This document shows, piece by piece, positions 1-6,508 of a DNA stretch of 64,000 nt. Origin of the DNA: DASVUC01 sp036387255 (lineage in GTDB: Bacteria > Planctomycetota > Phycisphaerae > Tepidisphaerales > Tepidisphaeraceae); contig DASVUC010000198.1 of assembly GCA_036387255.1 (NCBI GenBank), positions 1 to 64,000 on the forward strand, in the 5' to 3' direction. Under the pieces are notes generated by a model. The model was not told the DNA's origin. It saw nothing but the letters and a program-made list of their open reading frames with translations, and made no database searches. Position 1 is the first letter of the stretch, and each line of letters begins with the position of its first letter. The translations under genes were made by a program, and so were the position numbers.

Positions 1-684
1 GAGGACGCGGCGTATCGCGAGCTTCGTTACGACGGTGAGGCGCTGCCTTCGATCAAGTCCTTCGACAAAGACAACTCACACACCATCATCGCCTGCACCT
101 TCAGCAAGCCGTTCGCGCCGGGGATCAAGCTCGGTTACACGGCAATGCCGCGTGATCTGATGCACGCGGTGTTGCAGCAGAAGGGGAACCACGATTTTGG
201 CTCGCCGAGCCTGTGTCAGCACCTGGCGGCAGAGGTGATGAAGGATCGGCTTTACGAGAAGCAGGTCGCGAAGCTGAAGGCGAATTACCAGAAGAAGCGC
301 GACATCATGCTGGCGGCGCTGGAGCGGCATATGCCGAAGGATCCGCACATCTCCTGGACGAAACCCGGCGGCGGATTGTATGTCTGGCTGACGCTGCCCG
401 AGCGGGTGGATACGCGCGGGGTGGGGATCATGTTCAGCATGTGCGTGGAACGCGGGGTGTTGTATGTGCCGGGGGATCACGCGTATCAGCCGGACGAGAG
501 CGGGCGGATTCCGACGAATCATCTCCGGCTCTGCTTCGGAAGCGTGCCGACCGACGCGATTGAGCCGGGCGTAGAGCGGCTGGCGGGGGTGGTGAAGGAG
601 CTGCTGAGCGCGGCGGAGAGCAACGGTGTGAATTCGCAGGTCGAGGCCGTCAACGCGGCGCTGCCCAAAGAAGTCGTTTTTTAG
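1..684 (+). CDS. PLP-dependent aminotransferase, class I/II (5' end outside window)
   Basis: The frame is open from the first base, so the N-terminal half of the enzyme is missing. Near the left edge the motif TFSKPFAPGIKLGY carries the lysine that forms the Schiff base with pyridoxal phosphate, in the arrangement seen in 2-aminoadipate/MocR-like fold-type I aminotransferases. The rest looks like the small C-terminal domain, with GGGLYVWLTLP and the late NHLRLCFGS segment that normally holds the substrate-carboxylate arginine. The family transfers amino groups between an amino acid and a 2-oxo acid in the cytoplasm; the substrate cannot be read from this fragment. The gene ends in TAG six bases before a dispersed inverted repeat. 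Confidence 0.85.
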   Translation, partial: EDAAYRELRYDGEALPSIKSFDKDNSHTIIACTFSKPFAPGIKLGYTAMPRDLMHAVLQQKGNHDFGSPSLCQHLAAEVMKDRLYEKQVAKLKANYQKKRDIMLAALERHMPKDPHISWTKPGGGLYVWLTLPERVDTRGVGIMFSMCVERGVLYVPGDHAYQPDESGRIPTNHLRLCFGSVPTDAIEPGVERLAGVVKELLSAAESNGVNSQVEAVNAALPKEVVF

Positions 685-689
685 TTTCT

Positions 690-747
690 GTAGCACGGGC
701 ATCTTGCCCGTGATGACAGCTGAACACGGGCAAGATGCCCGTGCTAC
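690..747. repeat. Inverted repeat, family A, full copy
   Basis: Two 23-bp arms (690-712 and 725-747) are perfect reverse complements around a 12-base spacer. Each arm is itself nearly palindromic (CACGGGCA-TCT-TGCCCGTG), so either strand could fold into one long or two short hairpins. The right arm ends two bases before the lptF start codon at 750. A single-arm copy with one mismatch lies in the same position before lptG (2458-2480). Confidence 0.9.
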
Positions 748-749
748 GA

Positions 750-2414
750 ATGAGCCGGACTTTATTCTTTTACATTTTCAAGGATCTCTTCCGCATCTTC
801 ATGATGACCAGCGGCGCCCTTGCCGGGATCATGAGTTTCGGGGGGCTCCTGCGCCCGCTCACGGAGCATGGCCTGGATGCATCGCAGGCGGCGAAGATGC
901 TGTCGTATTTCATGCCCGCGATGACAACCTACTCGCTGCCCATCGCGGCGCTGTTTGCCACGACGATGGTGTACGGGCGCCTGAGCGCGGACAACGAAAT
1001 CGTCGCCTGTCGCGCCGCGGGATTCAGCTACCGCAGCGTCGCGATGCCGGCAGTTGTGCTGGGGCTGCTCGTGGCGCTCGTAAGCCTGATCTTTCTCTGC
1101 TTCATCGTGCCGGTTTTCACGCTGAAGGTCGAGAAGGTGATCTACTCGAACCTCGCACAGCTCATCGCCAACCAGATCGAGCGCACGCACCAGATCAAGC
1201 TGCCGCCGGGGGACCGGACGCTCTTTGCCCAGGAGGCGGCGGTGGGGGCGCCTGATCCGGAGCATCCGAAAGAGCAGCGCGTGACGCTCGGCGGACTGAT
1301 GATCGTGTCGCTGGAGAAGGACGAATCAGGAGCGAAGGGCGATCAGAAGCTTCAGGTCGCTAAAGAGTTCTACCTGGCAAGGCAAGCCACGATCTTCATT
1401 CGGCCGAGCAGGAACGGAGAAGAGTTCACCCTCGACGCGAAGCTCGAAGGCGGCTCAATGTTCCCCCGCCGCTTCAGTGAGAAGGAGACGACGCAGGGCG
1501 GGCTCGCCGCGACTGAATATGGTCCCTGGCCGATCTCGTCGGTGATCAAGGAAGACACGAAATTCATGGATATCCGCCGCCTGCACCAGCTCGACCAGGA
1601 CCTCAGCCAGAGCCGTCGGGTGCAGGAGCAGCTCAAGAAGATCATCCGCCAGCAGCAGGAGGCGGCGCTGCTCGCGGGCATTCACCGCGTAATCGTCGCG
1701 GGCGGATCTAAGTCGCTGGATGCCGCAACCGAGCGATACGAACTGTCCGCTGATAAAGGGAAGATTACGCTGCAATCCGGCAAGCTGGTCGCGCGGCCGG
1801 GCAAGCTGATCGAATATCGCGACGGCAAGCTCTATCGCAGTGCCGACGCACAGGAGTTGGAGCTCACATGCCAGGCGCTGGCGGATGATCAGATCAACGT
1901 GCAGGTGGAGCTTCGGGATGTCGTCGCGACGACGGCCGAAGGGCGCAGCGATCGCCGATCGTTCCTGCGGACGTTCGTCGTCCCAGCGACGCTCGCAAGC
2001 AAGCAGCTTGAAGCGAAGGGACTGCACTACTTCCAGTCCAGCGGCGAAGTCTCGCGCGATGATCAACTGGCCCTGCGGCGCGAGCGCCTTAAGATCGGCA
2101 ACGCGATCCAGAGCGAAATGCACGCGCGCGCCTCGTTCGGCGTGAGCTGCCTGATCCTGGTCGTCGTCGGCTGCTGGCTCGGCATGATGTTCCGTAGCGG
2201 GAATTTTCTCAGCGCCTTTGCGCTCAGCGTCATGCCGGCGCTGTTGTGTATCGCGCTTATCGTCGCGGGTCAGCACACGGCGACGAACATCCCCTACAAG
2301 ATCGGCCAAGACTTCAAGAACCCCCTAAGCCTCGGCATCATGCTGATCTGGAGCGGCAACGTTGCGGCGCTGACCCTGGCGGTGGTGCTGGGTGTTCGCC
2401 TTAATCGACAATAG
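750..2414 (+). CDS. lptF: LPS export ABC transporter permease LptF
   Basis: This is an LptF/LptG-type permease of the LptB2FGC machine, which pulls lipopolysaccharide out of the inner membrane and hands it to the periplasmic bridge. The protein opens with MSRTLFFYIFKDLF and transmembrane segments (about residues 10-35, 55-80 and 95-125), has a long periplasmic part, and ends with three more transmembrane segments (about 455-550). At 554 residues it is much longer than the usual 350-400. The extra length sits in the periplasmic domain and includes a charged helical stretch (RVQEQLKKIIRQQQEAAL). I chose ATG 750 over the in-frame ATG at 735, because the latter lies inside the repeat arm. lptG follows after 69 bases. 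The fold and position are clear; the F/G assignment follows gene order. Confidence 0.85.
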   Translation: MSRTLFFYIFKDLFRIFMMTSGALAGIMSFGGLLRPLTEHGLDASQAAKMLSYFMPAMTTYSLPIAALFATTMVYGRLSADNEIVACRAAGFSYRSVAMPAVVLGLLVALVSLIFLCFIVPVFTLKVEKVIYSNLAQLIANQIERTHQIKLPPGDRTLFAQEAAVGAPDPEHPKEQRVTLGGLMIVSLEKDESGAKGDQKLQVAKEFYLARQATIFIRPSRNGEEFTLDAKLEGGSMFPRRFSEKETTQGGLAATEYGPWPISSVIKEDTKFMDIRRLHQLDQDLSQSRRVQEQLKKIIRQQQEAALLAGIHRVIVAGGSKSLDAATERYELSADKGKITLQSGKLVARPGKLIEYRDGKLYRSADAQELELTCQALADDQINVQVELRDVVATTAEGRSDRRSFLRTFVVPATLASKQLEAKGLHYFQSSGEVSRDDQLALRRERLKIGNAIQSEMHARASFGVSCLILVVVGCWLGMMFRSGNFLSAFALSVMPALLCIALIVAGQHTATNIPYKIGQDFKNPLSLGIMLIWSGNVAALTLAVVLGVRLNRQ

Positions 2415-2457
2415 TTTTGCAAGCGGCACGCGCAATCCTGCCGCGAGTTAGAAACAT

Positions 2458-2480
2458 CACGGGCAAGATGCCCGCGCTAC
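2458..2480. repeat. Dispersed repeat, family A, single arm
   Basis: These 23 bases match the right arm of the element at 690-747 with one substitution (GTGCTAC becomes GCGCTAC). The copy ends three bases before the lptG start codon. It keeps the internal palindrome CGGGCA-AGA-TGCCCG, so the lptG leader can form a small hairpin. Confidence 0.85.
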
Positions 2481-2483
2481 CAA

Positions 2484-3623
2484 ATGCGGATTCTCGACCG
2501 TTACATCCTCTGGAACTTCATCAAGAACTACGTCATCAGCTTCATGGTGCTGATCGGCTTGTACATCGTGCTGGACATGGTGTTCAATTTTGATGAGCTC
2601 GCGGAAGTTCAAAACCGCGGCGGCGCGGGCGGTGTCGAAAGCGCCGTCTCTCTGCTCAAGGGGCTGGTCGACTACTACTTCTATCAGTCGTTCCTGATCT
2701 TCGCCCACCTCTCCGGGATCATCCCGCTGGTGGCGGCGGCGTTTACCTTGATTCGGATGCAGCGCTTCAACGAGCTGACCGCCTCGCTGGCGGCAGGCGT
2801 GCCGCTGCTGCGCACGGCGATGCCCATCGTGCTCGCCGCGGTCGTGCTCAACGCGCTGCTCGTGGTCGATCAGGAAATCCTGATCCCTCGCATGATCCCC
2901 AAGCTCACGCGCAAGCACGATGAGGTCCAGCAGGTTGGCGTGCGCACCTACGCCATCCCGTCGATGCAGGATGAGCAAAACGGAATCCTCCGCGCCTCGC
3001 GCTACCATCCCGCCAGCGCGACGGAGCTCCCCTTCATGGAATACTTCGACGTGATCCAGCGCGATGAAGAGGGCAACGCGGTAGCGCACGTCTCTGCCGA
3101 TCGGGCGGATTGGGATCATGCCAATCGCCGCTGGCGCCTCACCCGGGGCACGCTCGTCACCGGGTTGCAGCCTGGCAGTGAGCTGAAGCGAACGCCTTGC
3201 CCCTTCTACGAAAGCAACGTCACGCCTGATGAAGTTTCGCTCTATCACAGCAGCGGCTATACCGAGCTGCTCTCGACGCCCCGCATCAACCAGCTTCTGG
3301 CGCGGCCGAAGAGTTATGGGATGATCGACCTGCTTCGCGTGAAGCACGCGCGGCTGACGCAATGGATCGTCAACATCGTGATGCTTCTGCTGGCCGTGCC
3401 GAGTGTGCTGTCGCGGGATCCCGGGCGGATTCGCATGGGCATCATGCAGTGCGCGGTGCTGTGCGGCGCGTGCATGACCGCCATCTTCATCTCGCAGCAG
3501 GTCGCCGGTACACCTCCCGCGGGGACACAGTGGATGGACCGCTGGCCCGCCATCATGGCGTGGATTCCCATCCTGATTTTTGGACCCATCGCTGTCTGGT
3601 TATTGGACCGAATCAAGACTTGA
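2484..3623 (+). CDS. lptG: LPS export ABC transporter permease LptG
   Basis: This is the partner permease of lptF. The 379-residue protein starts MRILDRYILWNFIKNY, typical of LptG, followed by three transmembrane segments (about residues 15-40, 60-85 and 100-125), a periplasmic beta-rich domain (about 130-275) and three C-terminal transmembrane segments ending WLLDRIKT. The length is normal for the family. It would pair with LptF around LptB, whose gene is not in this window. Together with lptF it indicates an outer membrane with lipopolysaccharide or a similar glycolipid. There is no good Shine-Dalgarno sequence because the leader is made of repeat sequence. Confidence 0.88.
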   Translation: MRILDRYILWNFIKNYVISFMVLIGLYIVLDMVFNFDELAEVQNRGGAGGVESAVSLLKGLVDYYFYQSFLIFAHLSGIIPLVAAAFTLIRMQRFNELTASLAAGVPLLRTAMPIVLAAVVLNALLVVDQEILIPRMIPKLTRKHDEVQQVGVRTYAIPSMQDEQNGILRASRYHPASATELPFMEYFDVIQRDEEGNAVAHVSADRADWDHANRRWRLTRGTLVTGLQPGSELKRTPCPFYESNVTPDEVSLYHSSGYTELLSTPRINQLLARPKSYGMIDLLRVKHARLTQWIVNIVMLLLAVPSVLSRDPGRIRMGIMQCAVLCGACMTAIFISQQVAGTPPAGTQWMDRWPAIMAWIPILIFGPIAVWLLDRIKT

Positions 3624-3630
3624 GGGGGAA

Positions 3631-3711
3631 GCTCTCAGCTGTCACCCAGAGTAAACGCCTGGAATCCGCATCGTCTGGCTGACGGCTGATAGCTGAAAGC
3701 TGAAAGCTTTC
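3631..3711. repeat. Inverted element built from AGCTNNN heptamers, family C
   Basis: The left arm (3631-3648, beginning AGCTCTCAGCTGTCA) is nearly the reverse complement of the right part (3684-3701, GGCTGATAGCTGAAAGCT). The right part is itself a run of 7-base units: GGCTGAC, GGCTGAT, AGCTGAA and AGCTGAA at 3677-3704. It begins eight bases after the lptG stop and looks like a small non-coding repeat, not a terminator. Confidence 0.7.
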
Positions 3712-3750
3712 TTTTTCATTTGCCTCCCTAATACCTGAATCGTACATCAT

Positions 3751-3909
3751 GGGTGTCAGGCAGAACGCAACCGTTGTGGTTGTTCTGGATGGATGGCTGC
3801 GACGGTGCCTGACGAGGCTTGCCGGGAGTATCCCGGTGGGCCTGAGACGCTCCCCTTCCCACTTTCTGGCGATGCCGGCCGTGGTTTACTCCGCGGCCGG
3901 CATTTTTTT
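3751..3909 (+). ncRNA. Structured RNA candidate ending in an intrinsic terminator
   Basis: Between lptG and the prepilin-like gene the plus strand can form a compact set of helices. An 8-bp closing helix (GTCAGGCA 3755-3762 with TGCCTGAC 3806-3813) encloses a hairpin (CAACC 3768-3772 with GGTTG 3778-3782). A second hairpin follows (AGGC 3815-3818 with GCCT 3840-3843, and CCGGGA 3822-3827 with TCCCGG 3831-3836). Last comes a perfect 10-bp terminator stem and a run of T. No convincing reading frame occupies it. It could be a free small RNA or a cis-acting leader that attenuates the gene at 3948. I compared it from memory with c-di-GMP, SAM, cobalamin, glycine, 6S, SRP, tmRNA and RNase P consensus cores and found no match, so the class is unknown. 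The 5' end is a guess. Confidence 0.55.
3872..3909 (+). terminator. Intrinsic terminator
   Basis: A perfect 10-bp stem (ATGCCGGCCG 3872-3881 with CGGCCGGCAT 3894-3903), a 12-base loop and seven T form a textbook rho-independent terminator. It closes the RNA candidate above and lies 39 bases before the next start codon. Confidence 0.85.
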
Positions 3910-3947
3910 CAGCATCATTTCATCGACTCCTTCTACGATGCCGCTCG

Positions 3948-4739
3948 ATGAACGGGCGCGCCTTCACACTGATCGAGGTCTTGGCGGTGATTGGAATTAT
4001 CGCCATCCTCATAGGCATCCTGCTGCCCGCGATGGAGAAGGTTCGCCACCGCGCCTACATCGCCGACTGCGCCAGCAACCTTCGCCAGATCGGCGCAGGC
4101 ATCAGCATGTACTGCAACGAGAACCACGGCAGCTACCCGCGAACGCGTTACGTCCCCGGCGCTCCTGTCGCGAAAGGAACCGGCGCCAGCGCTCCCGATC
4201 CATTTAATCCCTCGGGGCCCGCCCCCAATGACGTGACGGCCGCCTGGTACCTGCTGCTGCGTGCACCGGCAAAGTTACCTGCCGTTTGCATGCTGTGTCC
4301 GTACGATGATGTGAATGAGTTCGAACCCGACAAAGGAGACCCGCTCAAGCACGGGAACTTTTCGAGCTACAAGAAGAATCTCGGCTACAGCTTCGCGAAC
4401 CCGTATCCCGATGCGGCGGCCGCGAAGGCGGGTTATCACCTGACGAACAGAATCTCTGCGCAGTTTCCCGTGGCGGCGGATCTGAATCCCGGCATCAGCG
4501 GAAAGAACAACGATGTGACCGCGGCGAAACCGCGCGCGCCGTGGTCACAGACGAAAAGAGCCAACAGCCAAAATCACGAGAAGGACGGGCAGAACGTACT
4601 GTTTGGCGATGGTCATGTGGATTGGAAAGACGCGCCGCTGGTGGGAATTGGGGGGGACAACATCTACATGAACAAGGGCGGCGCGGTGGAGGCGTCGCCG
4701 GTGGATAAGGAAGACGCGGTGTTGTTGCCGGTGGATTGA
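3948..4739 (+). CDS. Prepilin-like protein with N-terminal methylation motif and C-terminal GDGHVDW motif
   Basis: The 263-residue protein begins with a type IV prepilin/pseudopilin signal: a short basic leader, then AFTLIEVLAVIGII, with Phe +1 and Glu +5 after the cleavage site and a hydrophobic helix. A prepilin peptidase would cut and N-methylate it. Near the C-terminus is NVLFGDGHVDW preceded by a His, the H-x(n)-DG signature of the large planctomycete/verrucomicrobial families related to DUF1559 proteins. The middle has paired cysteines (DCASNL, CMLCPYDD) and looks extracellular. These proteins occur in many paralogues and their exact role is not known. No Shine-Dalgarno sequence precedes the ATG, and the structured RNA and terminator lie directly upstream. 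Confidence 0.8.
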   Translation: MNGRAFTLIEVLAVIGIIAILIGILLPAMEKVRHRAYIADCASNLRQIGAGISMYCNENHGSYPRTRYVPGAPVAKGTGASAPDPFNPSGPAPNDVTAAWYLLLRAPAKLPAVCMLCPYDDVNEFEPDKGDPLKHGNFSSYKKNLGYSFANPYPDAAAAKAGYHLTNRISAQFPVAADLNPGISGKNNDVTAAKPRAPWSQTKRANSQNHEKDGQNVLFGDGHVDWKDAPLVGIGGDNIYMNKGGAVEASPVDKEDAVLLPVD

Positions 4740-4787
4740 GGGGAAAGGATTCAGGAAGCACGCGTACGCGCATCAGGATCTGGCGCG

Positions 4788-4793
4788 TAAGAT
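4788..4793 (+). promoter_or_regulatory. -10 hexamer TAAGAT, leaderless start
   Basis: TAAGAT stands six bases before the ATG at 4800, and no Shine-Dalgarno sequence is present. This spacing would put the transcript start at or next to the A of the start codon. No clear -35 box is visible. Confidence 0.5.
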
Positions 4794-4799
4794 GAAGCG

Positions 4800-5546
4800 A
4801 TGGATCTTCAGGCGCTTTGCGATCTCGGCCAGCAGCAGCTGATGCAGACGGATTACCTCTCGGCGGAAGCGACGCTCGAGGAAGCAGAACGTCAGGCTTG
4901 GGGCCTCCAGGATTTCGACACGCTTTCCCGCGTTCTCATGCCTCTACAAGAAACCCGCCGTCAACGCCGTCAGCGCTGTGGCGAAGGGGAAGTCTGTCTG
5001 GATCTGCTGGCGCAGGGACCCGAAGATCATCTTGACGGACATCGGGTGATCGAGAATTACCCGCACGGCCAGTTGCTCGTCGCGGGTTGGGGATCTATTG
5101 AGCCGGCGATGAAAGTCCGAGCGCTTGCGCGCGAGCATGGAATGTACGTGGAGGCCTTCCTCGGAGCGGTTTATGCGATGGGAGATGCCCGGGTTGTCGT
5201 GATCGTCCCGAATGAAGAAGTGGCGCTGCCGGACGTGAAGCCGCGAAGCGTCGATGATCTGGTGCGACGCCTGCCGCCGCACAGTCTGATCCTCGGTGAG
5301 AACGAACTGCCCAAGGGGAGCCGTAAGGGTTCGCCGCAGACCTTCGCTGAAGTCATGGCGATGTGGGAGCGTTTGCATGCACCGTTCCTTGCGGCGGCGG
5401 ACATGCAGGTGGATCTGGTGCAGAAGATTGAAGGCTATCGTCGCACGATCCGCGTCGACTACGCGTGCGAGCTCGCGCACCAGAAAGCCTCCGGCGTCGC
5501 AAAGGAAATCCTCCGCTCGCGCCGGAAACATGCCGCGTCCGCGTAA
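4800..5546 (+). CDS. Conserved-looking protein of unknown function
   Basis: I do not recognise this 248-residue protein. The first 60 residues are helical and resemble one TPR-like pair (LCDLGQQQLMQTDYLSAEATLEEAERQA). The middle (about 85-150) looks like an alpha/beta domain with short hydrophobic strands such as GQLLVAGW and ARVVVIVPN. The C-terminal 60 residues are helical and basic. There is no signal peptide or membrane segment, so it should be cytoplasmic. Codon use resembles that of its neighbours. The M48 protease gene follows 45 bases downstream on the same strand, but each gene appears to have its own -10 box. Confidence 0.6.
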   Translation: MDLQALCDLGQQQLMQTDYLSAEATLEEAERQAWGLQDFDTLSRVLMPLQETRRQRRQRCGEGEVCLDLLAQGPEDHLDGHRVIENYPHGQLLVAGWGSIEPAMKVRALAREHGMYVEAFLGAVYAMGDARVVVIVPNEEVALPDVKPRSVDDLVRRLPPHSLILGENELPKGSRKGSPQTFAEVMAMWERLHAPFLAAADMQVDLVQKIEGYRRTIRVDYACELAHQKASGVAKEILRSRRKHAASA

Positions 5547-5579
5547 GGTTTTCCCGCTGGCAGCAGATCAACCCGCTGC

Positions 5580-5585
5580 TACAAC
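5580..5585 (+). promoter_or_regulatory. -10-like hexamer TACAAC, leaderless start
   Basis: TACAAC lies six bases before the ATG at 5592 and no Shine-Dalgarno sequence is present. It is a weaker match to TATAAT than the other examples in this window but has the same geometry. Confidence 0.35.
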
Positions 5586-5591
5586 AGGCCC

Positions 5592-6458
5592 ATGACCTTC
5601 GGTTACGGCAGAGGCTACGGACAGCGACGCGGGTGCAACCCGAGACTCATCATCGCGCTGGTGATCGCGCTCGTCGCGATCGGATCTTACATCGGTAAGA
5701 AGCAAATCAACCCGGTGACGGGCGAGAAGCAGTACGTCGATCTCACGGTCGATCAGGAAAAGGCATTGGGTCTGCAAGCGGCGCCGCAAATGGCGCGACA
5801 GATGGGCGGCGCGATCGATCCGCGCACAAGCCCCCAGGCCAAGCTGGTGGCGGATGTCGGGCAGCGCATTCTCGAAAACAGCGATGCGCGCAACAGCCCG
5901 TACTTCAGCAATTTTAACTTTTACCTGCTCAACGACCCGCAGACGATCAATGCCTTTGCGCTGCCCGGAGGACAGATCTTCATCACGCGGGCGCTGTACG
6001 ATCGAATGGACAACACCGCACAACTTGCGGGCGTGCTCGGACATGAGATCGGCCACGTGATCAACCGCCACGCGGCGGAGCATATGGCGAAGGGTTCGCT
6101 GGGAAGCGCGCTAGCGCTGGCGGTGGGGGTGGGCGCAAGCGACCGTCGCGAAGGTTACATGACCGCCGCCGCGGCGCAGATGGCGAACCAAATGGTCCAG
6201 CTCCGCTTCGGCCGAAAAGACGAATCCGAGTCCGACACCTTCGGCTTGAAGTACATGGCGCAAGCCGGCTTTGATCCCAGACAAATGCTCAAGGTGATGG
6301 AAATCCTACGCGACAGCAGCAAGGGCGGTCGTCAAGCCGAGATGCTTTCCACGCACCCGCTTCCCGAGACGAGATTGCAGGAGATCCAGGAGAAAATCCG
6401 CGAAATGTACCCAAACGGAGTCCCCGCGAACGTAACACAGGGTGACCCGCTGCGGTGA
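5592..6458 (+). CDS. M48 family metalloprotease, membrane-anchored
   Basis: The 288-residue protein has a glycine/arginine-rich N-terminus, one transmembrane helix (LIIALVIALVAIGSYI, about residues 19-36) and then a peptidase M48 domain. The zinc motif is HEIGHVINRH, with the catalytic Glu between the two zinc-binding His. The third ligand is probably the Glu in RKDESESDTFGLKYMAQAGFD. The STHPLPETRLQEI motif near the C-terminus is typical of BepA/LoiP-like periplasmic M48 proteases, which remove misassembled envelope proteins. The topology suggests that the catalytic domain faces the periplasm. The TPR tail of BepA is missing. It converges on gyrB with 50 bases between the stop codons. Confidence 0.87.
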   Translation: MTFGYGRGYGQRRGCNPRLIIALVIALVAIGSYIGKKQINPVTGEKQYVDLTVDQEKALGLQAAPQMARQMGGAIDPRTSPQAKLVADVGQRILENSDARNSPYFSNFNFYLLNDPQTINAFALPGGQIFITRALYDRMDNTAQLAGVLGHEIGHVINRHAAEHMAKGSLGSALALAVGVGASDRREGYMTAAAAQMANQMVQLRFGRKDESESDTFGLKYMAQAGFDPRQMLKVMEILRDSSKGGRQAEMLSTHPLPETRLQEIQEKIREMYPNGVPANVTQGDPLR

Positions 6459-6508
6459 CGCTTCTCTCGATCGACTCGATGGGACAGGGAGTACTTCGAC
6501 CGCCAGAG

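Noticed and set aside
3751..3871. Known riboswitch or housekeeping RNA
   Set aside because: The conserved cores of c-di-GMP, SAM, cobalamin, glycine and fluoride riboswitches and of 6S, SRP, tmRNA and RNase P, as I remember them, are not present. No database search was possible.
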